The position numbers were made by a program, and so were the translations under genes. The notes beneath the pieces are model-generated. The model searched no databases. It had not been told where the DNA came from and saw nothing but the letters and a program-made list of their open reading frames with translations. DNA of 64,000 nucleotides from Colletotrichum lupini. Taxonomy: Eukaryota; Ascomycota; Sordariomycetes; Glomerellales; Glomerellaceae. The stretch covers positions 248,001-312,000 of the forward strand of contig NC_064678.1 of assembly GCF_023278565.1 (NCBI RefSeq). The letters are read 5' to 3'. Below, piece after piece: positions 13,598-24,428 of this stretch (the first letter of the stretch is position 1; every line of letters starts with the position of its first letter).

Positions 13598-16500
13598 CAC
13601 AACTGCCCAAGCCAAGACATCTCTGCGTGCATGCTTAGCTCGATGCAGAGGTGCATCGCGTAGAGTAGTCTGCCGGCACGGCCCCGGAACCCGGCGAGAG
13701 TGATAAGAAACGGCCGGGATCGCGTAGCTTTAGTCAACGCGGAATGATGGTGTATCCAGCCAAGAGAGGCAGCTCATTTTGATAAGAGCCCGGGAGCCAA
13801 AAGTCATGACGTGTACGGAGAGTGAGATTGGGGTATGGAACCTTTTCTCCCCCTTGTACGCAGTGTTAGTCATACCAGCAGACCTCGATACCCCTCAATT
13901 ATTGACAAGGCATTCGCTTAAGGTAATGTACCGCAAGATGAAGTGATCAAGCGGTGGTAGCACGGGATGTTGCACCGAGCGGCTGGAGATGCAGCCACAA
14001 AACCGGTGAGAAGTGAGGGGCACGGAGGATCCTACGGAAGCACGAGAGAGAAGGGGGAGAGGCGCGGGGAACAGGTGCCGGTCCACCGGGGGGCCGCGGG
14101 GGGAAAACCCGCTGCGCTGGTGGAGACTTGGGTGTATGTACGTACCTCCATCCGCTGCCCGGCGTCCTTCCGGCTTATGTCAGCTTACAAGAGGCACCTT
14201 CACTCCTCCCGGTTGATCTTCGGCTCTGTCTCCTTATCTTATCAGCGAGCCCCGACTGGGCACTTTCCCGGCAAGAGGTTTTCCCGCTCGGAACGGCCGA
14301 ACAGCGAGATGGCTTATGTAAGTGCATGATGTAAGTCGAAGGTCCTCGCTTCGATGCTCAGACGCGCCCTCGTCCCCAAACCTCCCCCCCCCCCCCCCTT
14401 CTCTCTCTTCATGAGGCCATCAGCACGACTCGGACGGTACTGACTTTGGCAAAGCATTCGTCACCTCATGTATCCATCTTCTCGTCATACCCCGATCAAG
14501 CCTGTTCCGTAATCTCACGGCATGTGGCCCACGCATCATATATCCAGATTCTGACGTTCTGGCTCGCAGGTGCAGCCTGGAAAGTCTATCTTCTGCCTAT
14601 CTGTCCATACTGGCTACTCAGTCACGATCAGTCAAGAAATCCGAGAGTCAAGACTGCAGAATCAACACTTTCTAAAGTTCTGGCCAAGACTGCGAGAGAC
14701 CAAAAATAGGACCGTGCCAAGAGCCATCTGCAACAGCTCTTCTACAGGTTATGCAGCATCGTCACATACCCTGCGCCACAGAGTCTCATACCATCGGTTC
14801 CTGCATGTTGCGAGTCTCAAAGATCTGCACAAAGATCGCTTACGCAGAAAGCTTCTTTTGCAGCGTGAACCCGAGGAAACGTCCAAGAGTTGACTCTCCG
14901 CCATTCAACGGACCAGGCCGCGTTTGCCAAGTTGACACTGCCGAAGCGTACAACAAATGCATGATATTCCCAGCGGACTAAGCAACCTTGCCTGCGGTAA
15001 CGGCGGAATCTCGCCCAACAGGCTATCAAGGAGACATCACGGAAATCACAAGGCAAAACGATGTGGAGCTGCCATTGGCTGAGCCATCGTACCTGCATAT
15101 CCGCCTCAATAACGTCTTGTCTTCTGATACGCCACCTAGGCATGATTCAGTCTGGTCACTTCAGACGATGTTAGCCCTAACTTCTGAATGAGTAACCTGC
15201 CCGTTGAGCCGGCAAAGCCAGCGTCCCAGCCCCCTGAACAAGTACCTTGGTTTCCACGACTATCAGCAGGCCCTACGAAGTGAGAGGCGCATGAAACGAT
15301 ACCTGCTGGACGTCCATCCTTGTGGATAACTCCCGACTCTCTGGGAGATCGCCGCTGGGGAAGCAGGCAGCTTGGCAGCCCACCTTACCCGCGCCATTTC
15401 ATGCACCAGATTCGTCCGCCACTCATATCCACTGGCGGCTGGTCGCCGCTAGACGTCCGTGAGCGACTGCCGCTTTGCCCATCCAAACTGTCAACATTCC
15501 TTCGCATGAGGTTGCGCAGAGCACCCGATCTTGTCATCTGAGTGGGCTGTGGTGCACCACGGTTCGCTACGAGATGCTCTTTACCACTGCCGTCTGAAAG
15601 GATTCTCCGTCGTTCTCCACGCCAGCTGTCAGGACGTTTCGCTGGCATCCAGGTGAGAGAGCGCCAGTCTTGGCGTACCATAGTACCATATGATATCAAG
15701 GACGACATGAAAATCGACGTCGGTTTTGCCTATGTGGCTCGTGATGCAAGATTGCATCGTATTGCGTTTGCTGAAAACTTTGCTGCAGAGCCGCGGACTA
15801 GTCTAACTATGCTGACCTTAATTCTCACTTTTCCCCCCTTCTCTCCACAACGTGGATTCTTGGATGAAGGACCAGATCAAGGAGATGAATTACGTTTTTC
15901 TCAAGCATGGACCGAAAACTTGAGTTTCTCGGCAAGCGACGATTTACCTCTCAGCCTGCATGTAAACCAACCACGGGCCACGCACTAGACCGTCAGGCTT
16001 TCAAAACACTCTCGAAATGAAGCTAACACAAACTCGCTGAACTATCGTCAGAATCCAGGGAATCGCAAGAGGGCAAGGTTCCCGAAGCTTCCAGCCTGCA
16101 TTCGGGCGAAGTCGAACCGCCGATGTGGTCGCGAGGAGATGACAGCCAACCCTTGGCTTCCACGACCTGGCCCCCTCGTCCCTTTGGCGCCATAGGTAAG
16201 CTTAAGACCAGGACTCCGCTTGCCGAGAGCGTAGAAGGGCAGAGGGGTACTCCAGGCCAGCCTCCAGGACACACCATCTTAAGAGAGGCGCTGAAACGAA
16301 GCGACATCGGACGAGTTGGTCTATCTCGCGTCTTCTTGCAGAATTCTGCTCAAGGCTTACATCAGACGAGGAGAGCCTCCACCCACGAAACGCCCCAGCG
16401 AAACGTCTCTTCATCCTAGAAAGTTAGGAGAATTAGCGGCGCAGGGAGATGCTTCCCACCCTGAGAGAACTCAAGGCGAGCCAGATGCAAGGTAGTATCC

Positions 16501-16956
16501 TCCACCCAACGCCGATCCGGCTCTATGCGGTGCGTGGCTCTCGTGAGGTCGGGCACTTGAGCCGTGAACTCTAGATGCTGTCGACTTGGAGATGCGATTA
16601 CCAGTTTCAGGCACTCGCGAGTCGCCCTTTCCGTGAATGTTAATCGGAAGTCGCGGCCAATGGATCGACGCCCACCCCTTACGGCTGGCAGAATGGAAGC
16701 CATTCCAAGGTTTGGACGAGCATTGCACATCCCTGGGCTCGAGCCTGAATGCATACTCGCTCTTGTTGACTAAACGGAGTATTAAAGAAGAGCTTCATCG
16801 CCAACTACTTATGCGGAAAGGCCAGGCAGGCTCCTCAGTTTACGCCGATACCCTAACGGCAACCTCAGATACGAGTACTCCCCTCCTATCAAGCGCCAAG
16901 CTTGTCTTGGTCACCACCTCCAATCATTTGTTGAGCAAATACCACCATTCACTATA
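13598..16956. other. gene-poor interval with poly-C tract
   Basis: About 3.4 kb with only short ORFs that show no domain or splice-supported structure. It contains a run of 15 C at 14384-14398 beside a CT-rich tract. The right end is the promoter region of the Lys/Pro-rich secreted protein gene. Confidence 0.6.
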
Positions 16957-17950
16957 ATGAGATACTTCACGCCAGCCCTCCTGCTCGCCTCGGCCCTCCT
17001 CGTCGGCATCAATGGTGCTCCGGCGGGGACCGATGTTGTCCAACGAGACCTAGGGTAAGCATGCATTGTGTTCGTCTAGCATGTCTTCCTCAAAGAAACT
17101 AACAAACAGCAGCGAGCTGGGCGCCCAGGCGGACGTGCCGCAGATTAATGGCCCCGTCGCCGCCGCCGCTGTAGAACAGCCCGAGACCGCGCTAGTCGCG
17201 GAAGATGAGCCGCACATCAAGGAGCGTCAGATTCTGAAGAAACTCGCCAAGCTCCTCGGCAAGAAAAAGAAGAAGAAGAAGAAGAAGAAGAAGGCGAAGG
17301 CCGCCAAGGCAAAGGCAAAGGCAAAGGCGAAGGTCAACACTCCACCTCCGGCCAAGGCGGCACCGCCTCCGGCCAAGGTCACTCCGCCGACTCCGCCTGC
17401 CGCCCAGCCTCCCGCCGCCGCCCCTCCCGCTGCTACTCCGTCCAAACCACCCGCTGGCGCGCCCAAACCACCTGCTGCGAATCCCAAGAAGGCCGGCGCC
17501 GCCGCTGGAGCCGGAGCTGCAGCGGCTGGAGGAAATGCTGCTGGAGCTGCCAAAGGTAATCCAAACCAAGGTGCTAAACCCGTCCCACCTGCTCCTGTTC
17601 CCGCCGGCGCAATTGCGGCCGGTTCAAAACCCAAGCCTCCGGCTGGAGGAACGCCCAAGGCGGGCGGTAACACAAACACAAACAACCCGAAGGATCCAGC
17701 CCCTGCCCCTGCTGGAGCTCTCATGGCTGGCGCTCTCGCCGGAGGTGCGACAAATGGGAATAAGCCTGGTGCTGCCCCTCAGACACCTCCCAAGCCGCAA
17801 GCCCCTCCTCCTCCTCCCCAGCAGCCTCAGACGCCTCAGAATCCCGCACCGCAGACACCACAGAACCCTCAAAAGCCCCAAACACCGCCCCCTAAGCCTG
17901 GTGGAAGTGGTGGTTTACCCCTTGCCGTTCCTGGTAGGAATTCTGTATGA
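16957..17950 (+). CDS. small secreted Lys-run, Pro/Ala/Gly-rich protein
   Basis: No known family recognised. Exon 1 is 16957..17054 and encodes a clear signal peptide (MRYFTPALLLASALLVGING, cleavage near residues 20-22). A 55-nt intron (17055-17109) joins in frame to exon 2, 17110..17950, giving 312 aa. After a short acidic segment comes ILKKLAKLLG, a run of 11 lysines (about residues 84-94), alternating K-A repeats, then a long low-complexity tail of Pro, Ala, Gly, Gln and Asn with PPAK, PKPPA and TPQNP units. The charge is strongly basic with no further membrane segment, so the product is predicted to be extracellular or wall-associated. An alternative final intron (GTAGGA at about 17934 to CAG near 17970) would only swap the last few residues. 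Low-complexity sequence makes homology calls weak. Confidence 0.75.
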
Positions 17951-18577
17951 GCTTGTGTTGACGAAATGGTTTTTGCGCAGTTTGAGTCAGCAATCGTTCG
18001 GAGATAGCGAACACACGGGACAAATTACAAGCGACAAGACACTCATTTTCATGCCTCGTGGGTAAACTAAAACTCCATAATTCAATAACTATATTCGGTG
18101 GAACATATTGGTGAGAAAGTCTTGGGCATGTCACTCGGTGAGACTACAAAGGCTTTGGCTTGGCTGGGAAATCCGAGTGTGTGTACATAGGGATGACAAA
18201 GACACGAATGATGACTGGACAACAAGTCGGGTTCTATACCGAAAGTGCTCCAAATGTGTGACAGGCATGATCCTCTGATATTCTGTGCGGTGCCTGGTGA
18301 GTTGCTTCTAGCTGAAGTTTATTGCTCTGATGCAAAGTTACGGCCATTAGAGTAGTTTCAGCTCGCCAATAAGGCACGGTTACAAAGTTTATTCATGACG
18401 CAGGTGTGTCGATGGCGACGAGTCTGCCCAAAGTGAACTTCGCAATGGCGAATGCGACCGTCAAGAGTGGTGCCTCTTAGTCTTCCGATACCGTTTGAGA
18501 TGGTCACGCTCGATCCTGGAGCCTGGGCAGCACCTCTCTCTCATGCCAACCATCCCCTTCGTATCACCCGTTCGGTA
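17951..18577. other. intergenic up to transposon
   Basis: This is the 3' flank of the secreted protein gene. It has normal base composition and no gene. It ends in CCGTTCGGTA directly against the transposon terminal repeat. Confidence 0.6.
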
Positions 18578-18625
18578 AGTCGACCCACCCCCTTTTGGCC
18601 ACCCCCCCCTTTTGGCCACCCCATT
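18578..18625 (+). repeat. left terminal inverted repeat of Fot1-like element
   Basis: 48-bp repeat containing two tandem copies of a C-tract/TTTTGGCCACCCC unit. It matches the right end in inverted orientation with two differences, both GG versus AG, which on the other strand are CpA-to-TpA changes. Confidence 0.9.
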
Positions 18626-18849
18626 AAAACATGGTATTAAAACATCGCCACTAACTACACTCAATTAATTAACTATCTTCTACTGCCACAATAATATAGT
18701 TATTATTCTCCCTAGGTAATTCGACCCCTACGAGTTAACTAGGACTAACTAGACGGTTGCTAGAGTCCTCTTAAGCTTTTTATATCCTAAATATTCGCGA
18801 ACTTAGTATTTAGGTCTATTAGTATACTCTTCTTTTTCCGTAGCCTTAA

Positions 18850-20300
18850 TTAGTTAACTTTAGCTTTTAGAACTTAAATATGGTACTAAGATGCTACTAA
18901 ATAGTAGGCCTGCTCGCTAAATACCTTTTTTACCTTTTTAAATAGTAGTTATTAAGTATTATAGTCTAGACTAAGCTCTATAAATAACTTTAACTAATTA
19001 AAAAGCTCGCTAGCCTTTTTAAGTATTAACTAGTTAATAATAGACGCTACTAATACCTAGTTAATAGCTTTTTTAATATTACTAATCACTTACTTAGTAT
19101 CTATAGTCTTTTTAGTTAGTATAACTAGGTTAGGTAGGACTATTAGATTAGTAAGTAGTCTAGCTATATTAGGGGAATATAGTCCAGTTATTTTCCACTT
19201 ACTTCGTATATTTAATAACGTTAGACTAGCTAAACGAGCTTTTTAATAGTAGCTTAAGAAGTACCGCTTTTTAATAATAATAGAATTATTTACTATATCC
19301 TCCTTACTAAGCTCCTTTTTATACTTAGACTTAATAAGTCTAAAGATAGTTATATTTAACGGCTAGAGGATATAAGAAGTATATAGTAGTAAGAATAGTA
19401 AATAGACGTTATTTTTATAGTATTCCTATATAAATTCTATCGTTATATAACTCCTATAGCTATCTAGAACTAATAGTTGAGGCTTATTAAGTATACTAAG
19501 CCCCCTAAGGGGGGGGGTCTTAGTTTATAATAAGAATACTATTTTTAACTACTTAAAAGCAGTCTTATTAGTCGTCTAGCTATTATCTATTATTATAAAC
19601 TCCTAACTAATATAAAGGTTAAGTTTAAGTAGAAACTACTACTACTATACCGACTTTCCCTTATATATAATTAGTAGTTTAATAGCTCGACTATTAATAA
19701 AAATATACTTAATAATAAATACCTAAGTACGCAAACTAGGCTCTTTTTTTCGCACTACTATAGTCTCTATTTTACTTAAAACTAGGCTATTAAATCCCTT
19801 ACCCTCTAGGATACTAGTCTTATTTATATTATACTTATTAATCTATTTAATATCGCTAATTTCTAGTATATTAAGTAATCTAAACTATAACTTAATTATA
19901 TTAGTAATAGCCCTATTTAAATAACTTGAATCGATAGTACGACTTCTCTAGACCTTAATTAATAAGTTCCTTTTTAAAAAAGCGTCTATCTATCTCTTCT
20001 TAAGAGGATTTATATCCCCTTAGGATCTTAGAACTTACTTAGCGAATTCTATAAGCTATTTATAAGTTAGTATAATACTTAGATTATACTAAATACGAAC
20101 CTATTAGGCTAGCTAGTCTTTTTATTATAGAAGAAGCCTCTAGAGGTCTACGAATACTATTACCCTCGTCTAGTAGCCTCTCTTATAATTACGAAAAGTT
20201 AACTTTAAAACTCTAAACTTAATCGAGGCCTAATTAACTAAGAGACCTCTTTTAATAGCCTTAAGAGCCCGAATAACTTTATTTTCGGTATACGAGACTA
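18850..20300 (-). pseudogene. pogo/Fot-type transposase remnant
   Basis: Approximate limits. In one minus-strand frame the DDE domain is traceable with TAA/TAG replacing Gln/Trp codons: a KGFNSLVLSKIETIVVRKK block (about 19740-19800), then the catalytic-domain blocks around 19440-19620, and a C-terminal tail towards 18900. Catalytic-region His codons have become Tyr and Gly/Asp codons Ser/Asn/Arg, all C-to-T or G-to-A. No active product is possible. Confidence 0.75.
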
Positions 20301-20414
20301 TTATATATCAATAAATAAGTATATAAAAAAGAATTATATTTGGACGATTTTTGTAATTATTATAGTGGTTTGAAAATCGTGGGTAGGGTTTTAATGCGGT
20401 GGCTGGGATGGAGA

Positions 20415-20462
20415 AATGGGGTGGCTAAAAGGGGGGGGTGGCTAAAAGGGGGTGGGTCGACT
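20415..20462 (-). repeat. right terminal inverted repeat of Fot1-like element
   Basis: Inverted copy of 18578-18625. Both GGCC units are GGCT here, as expected from RIP acting on CpA. Confidence 0.9.
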
Positions 20463-22187
20463 TACCGTTCGGTACCATTTAGTGGCCAAACTTATTGTCA
20501 GAGTTGGCCCTGCATAGAGCAAGCAGGCAAGCTCTCTTATCGGGAAAGACGAGGGGAATTTGAAGTGACTGGGCAGAAACTTCCATCGACGGCTCGCACT
20601 ATCAAGCGGCCTTCGGAGATTCGAGATGCTCGGAGTTCTGCTACTTTCATCAAGCATAATGGTGTCCGCGCTTACTTCCCATGGATGCCGCGGATGATCA
20701 TCTGAACTTGAAAATCACAGGTAAAGATGTAGCCCTTTTCCAACTGGCAATTCATCTTACTTCCTCCTTGAAAGCTGGTTCGTAGATGACCACATCCATA
20801 GTCAGTCTGGATGTTTATCGAGGGGCGACTTCAGCGGAAGTTTGCCTAGCTCAGTTTGACCAAAAACGCCGCTCCTCCCCGAGAAGCTTTGCTACTGTTG
20901 AAGCAGGCCACAGCTGGGTACCTACACCTAGTGAAGTCAGCGAAGAATATTGTGAAATATTCCGAGTACAATACGGGCACTGGGGCATGCTACCAAGGGA
21001 TGAGAACGGAGATAACTTGCGCATAACAAACGGCGATTGAATGTTGCAAAAGTCAGCTTATACGCAATGAAACTAATTGTCGGAAGGATTCACACACATA
21101 ATCTTCCGTCGAATTATTGTTCACCTTATTAGATTATCCTGTGAGTTTACATGACAGAAAGAAATGTAGGGCTAGGGCTGACGACACTAAGGTACCTATC
21201 CCTAAGCACCGCAGCGCAGACGGATGGCAGTGTGCTAAATACGTGTTGTTATGATGACCGAATGCGTCTATCTGGCAAGTATTTTCGGTAATTAAGGGAT
21301 ATCAAGTCATGCAGGGCTCATCCCATATGTTTGGCCATACGCAAACAACGTAGTGACAATCTAGGTGGTGCTCCCTCTCATGCCCATAGTCCCTGCCGCG
21401 AAGTCGTTACTCGAGCCGTTTGTATTGCGTGGATCAACTAACCGGACAATCTTGCTGACCATGCACCTATATGAGCACTATATGTTGGTAACTGAAGCTG
21501 TTTACAAACCATAACTGGCGTGTAGGATACGATCTCGTGACTGCGAGTTCTCCAGCCGTCACGAGCAAGTAGCTAGAAAATATCTTTCGACCAACCCCTT
21601 TTGTATCAATCTCGTTCCTAGGTGCATGATTTGAGAGAGAGAGTCTGATAAGTAGCTGATGATCCCTGCTATGGCCAAAGTCCTATTGGGACCTTCTGAT
21701 GCTGATCGAATATTCTGAGAGCAAAAACCGGACACTGATCTTGAATGTACGCGAAAGAATGGAAATGCCCGAAGAACCCAGTAAGAGATGGAATGGGTCT
21801 TGGAATCACAGGCCTTTTGTTCTATCAAAGCCTAGTGCTGCGTCGTGAAACCTCTTAGAGAACGATAATCCTTCTGCGACCCTTGCCAAGTAAGTACGAC
21901 GTGTCAATTGTGCTGGGAAGAGACTACTGAGCTCAAACCGGCGAAAGAACTCAGCATTTTTGTTGAAGACATACTTGTTCGAAATCTGATGGAAAGCATA
22001 AGAGGATCGCAACCCTTGAATCCGTTGAGAACAGCATAACACTGTCGTATACTACTCTGACACTCAATGCGGTCTCGATATTATGCAGCTTTCTACCGCA
22101 TAATGTCTTTTTGAGGATCTTCATTTTCCTGCTGGAAAAGCTTTGAATCATACAATTTCCCGATTCACCAGCTTCAGCGAGTCCAAG
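20463..22187. other. intergenic, no gene supported
   Basis: Un-RIPed sequence right of the transposon. Short ORFs at 20.3-21.0 kb have no recognisable domain. It may hold decayed coding sequence but nothing can be named. Confidence 0.5.
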
Positions 22188-23015
22188 ATGCTTCCACCCG
22201 GTAGTCCAGGCCGTAAGATCCTCAGATTTCTCTTCGGCATCAACGATAGGATCTACAATCTCATGTTCTTCCATGACAAAGGCATCCCAACGGAACATGT
22301 CGACCATACTCTGGTTACGATTATGTTGGGTGACGAAAGCGGAGCAGGAGGCCATCAGCCTCAGATGGAACCATACGACGACCTCAACGCGCGAGCCTTG
22401 AGCTTTCATCTCATCGACATGCTTGGAACACCAGATAAAGTCGAAATGTACAAGGGATACCTGTGTAATAGCACTCCTCGTTTCTCGTTCTGGTATCAAC
22501 TTCGGCCAGGGGCAAACCTTCCACATTTCAAGCCTCCCTTGGAGTACAAGCGGGACGCAATCACCGGACAAGAAGGCCGGGACAAGCACACACAACGTGA
22601 AGTTGACAAGGTCAAGTGGGACAAGATGGCCGACCATGACCCGCGGCCTATTGTAACACGTTCTTTGACGGAGTCTGAGCGAAAGGCCAAGAGACAGAAG
22701 TTGGCCAAGAGACGAGGCACAAACCCTGACATCACTCATCTCATCGTCACCCGCGCTGAGGAACATGCAGCGTCGTCGGTTTGCAACAGTACAACGTCTT
22801 ACGGCCACGATATTGTATCCCTTTACGAGAAAACTTACTGCGATATAACCGTTAAGAGACTCCACAACCTTTGTGACAACGTTTTGAAGGAGAACTGTTT
22901 TGACGTGCAACGAAGGACTCTGATAGGACATGGTGGAATCAATGCTCATGGCGAAATATCTGCAGTCGGTATCTCTCAGAAGCGATATAAAACGGCAGCC
23001 TACTGGGAAGAATGA
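22188..23015 (+). CDS. hypothetical protein, unknown family
   Basis: Not recognised. One uninterrupted frame gives 275 aa from ATG 22188 (MLPPGSPGRKILRFLFG...). The frame is open a further 45 nt upstream without another ATG, so an upstream exon is possible. The product is hydrophilic and soluble, with no signal peptide or membrane helix. A Lys/Arg-rich patch (ERKAKRQKLAKRRG, about residues 180-193) looks like a nuclear-localisation type signal. The C-terminal third has several Cys and His residues (NSTTSYGHDIV, LHNLCDNVLKENC) without a standard zinc-finger spacing. An opposing minus-strand frame of 368 codons overlaps it entirely; the plus frame is preferred because its composition and charge pattern look like a folded protein. 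It sits between two transposon relics in a low-gene-density stretch. Confidence 0.5.
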   Translation: MLPPGSPGRKILRFLFGINDRIYNLMFFHDKGIPTEHVDHTLVTIMLGDESGAGGHQPQMEPYDDLNARALSFHLIDMLGTPDKVEMYKGYLCNSTPRFSFWYQLRPGANLPHFKPPLEYKRDAITGQEGRDKHTQREVDKVKWDKMADHDPRPIVTRSLTESERKAKRQKLAKRRGTNPDITHLIVTRAEEHAASSVCNSTTSYGHDIVSLYEKTYCDITVKRLHNLCDNVLKENCFDVQRRTLIGHGGINAHGEISAVGISQKRYKTAAYWEE

Positions 23016-23440
23016 TCTCAACTCTCTTCGGAAGCTATGAAAGCGATCTGAGTCCACAGAGTGTTGTAGATTTTCACGGGTTTATTCTACTGCTTTCGTT
23101 GGAACTTGAACCTAAGCTATGGATGTTTCCTCTGTGTTGTACAAAAACAAAATCATGGTTGCCAGCGAGAAATTACGCCTTGTTTACCACACTCGGATAA
23201 AGACTCCTGCCGAATGAGTTCCTGGTGGGTTTAAGGGCGTAAGACTTAAGAGTTGCTTTACTAGAACTAGAAACATCATCACCCCTCATTCAATGGGCTT
23301 TTGTCACGAGAAACGCCGAGGAATCCAATCGCTGAGCAGTTTATTTTCAAGCTCATCCATTCAGCTGCCTATCAACTGCCTATTTGGATATGTACTGTTT
23401 AGAACGGTGTGCGCTGCATACATTGCTGAAGAAATAGTGC

Positions 23441-23908
23441 CTACGAGGAAGGTTTGGTGTTCTGAGTCAACCTCCTCAGAGATGCGATCTGGTCGTGACA
23501 AAATCCCACAGCCTGTTGCTTAATGCTATCCTCGTGCTGTTGCTCAACTCGTCTGGCCCCAGATACCCAGGTGACGATCGTCTCCTCAGAACCGGAAGGA
23601 TGAAGCTGCACGGCTGCAAGGACTTCCATTGCCGGACTCGGGCTCGGCTCAAGCACTTCGTACTGCAGCTTGAAGGCGTTGTGGTCGCACACGACGATGC
23701 GCTCATCAAAGTAGGTCTCACCAAAGTAGACGCGGCGGACGGCGCCCTGGCCGTATCCTTCCAGGACTGCGGATCGGGTGCAGCCCGGGATCAGGATCCG
23801 CTCAGCTCCGATCGCTGAGAGAAACGGCCAAATTTCGTTGGCAGGAGCATTGATTGTTTCTGTAACTGAGGCCAGGACGATCCTCCCATCTAAGTCTTCG
23901 ATTGACAT
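23441..23908 (-). CDS. SRPBCC / START-like (polyketide-cyclase-type) protein
   Basis: Single exon, 155 aa from ATG 23908 (MSIEDLDGRIVLASVTETIN). The frame continues upstream to a second Met at about 23983, but the chosen start leaves the normal beta1 strand of the fold near the N-terminus. The pattern TETINAPANEIWPFLSAI, then a PGCTRSAVLEGYGQGAVRRVYF segment, FKLQYEVLEPSP and a long C-terminal helix is typical of the Polyketide_cyc2/Bet v1-like ligand-binding family (about 150 aa). Members bind hydrophobic ligands in a cavity; some act in secondary metabolism, many are unassigned. No partner biosynthetic gene is adjacent. Predicted cytosolic. Confidence 0.78.
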   Translation of the reverse strand: MSIEDLDGRIVLASVTETINAPANEIWPFLSAIGAERILIPGCTRSAVLEGYGQGAVRRVYFGETYFDERIVVCDHNAFKLQYEVLEPSPSPAMEVLAAVQLHPSGSEETIVTWVSGARRVEQQHEDSIKQQAVGFCHDQIASLRRLTQNTKPSS

Positions 23909-24428
23909 CTTCAGTCTTAATACCCCAACATCAGTAGCCGTAACTAATGGCAGAATATTTGTATAATAACTGAGCATATGCACATACCTAAAGTAGGAGG
24001 GTTCTTATCCTACTAGAGTAGGGTGTATTTTTCTTCGCAAATCAATGATTTGTGTCTACAGCTTACTTATTTATTCGCATATTTCTCGCCGAAATGGTTC
24101 TGGATTGAATATGTTTCTTGGTTTCCTTGACGCAACGATATTCGACCGTCAAACGGACGAAAGATGGAAATTTGTAAGCTCTAGAAGCCCTGCGTGTGCG
24201 GAGTCTATACGTGTTTCGGCCTCCTCAACGTACTCCGAAAGCGATAGCGAGAATCCACGTCAATATGGTTTCGCTCTGAAATCTCAGTCGAGAGGATCCG
24301 TGTTTTTCTTTGCAAAGAACTCAGGAATCAGGTTTGGTATAGGTAGTTATCGGCACGGGCAAATTCTTGAACATCCTGCATGTAGTAGTGTTGTCGTCTA
24401 CATACCTTAGCCTTCGGCCACTGCCGTT

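Larger units (their letters stand above)
18578..20462 (-). mobile_element. Fot1/pogo-like Tc1-mariner transposon, RIP-degraded
   Basis: The 1,885-bp element is bounded by 48-bp terminal inverted repeats (18578-18625 and 20415-20462) that begin AGTCGACCCACCCCC. It is flanked on each side by TA, the target duplicated by pogo/Fot elements, and its size matches the Fot1 class (about 1.9 kb). The interior is TA-rich with CpA/TpG almost gone (RIP). On the minus strand, despite stops, a DDE transposase of pogo type can be read. Around 19441-19491 a PQLLVLDxYxSYITIEF-like stretch corresponds to the conserved LDGHGSH motif with His-to-Tyr changes. It is followed by YLLFL and ILQPLNITIF (from the HxLQPLD motif). 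The element is inactive. The flanks also share a 10-bp direct repeat; see the finding. Confidence 0.88.

Noticed and set aside
18570..20472. Reading the DNA transposon as a hAT element with 8-bp target duplication CCGTTCGG
   Set aside because: The minus-strand remnant has the pogo/Fot DDE motifs and the size and AGT... ends fit Fot1; the 8-bp repeat is kept only as an oddity.
21951..23057. Minus-strand 368-codon frame
   Set aside because: It overlaps the plus-strand hypothetical gene entirely; its composition is rich in Cys, Val and Arg with no domain, and the opposite frame looks more protein-like. Not excluded absolutely.
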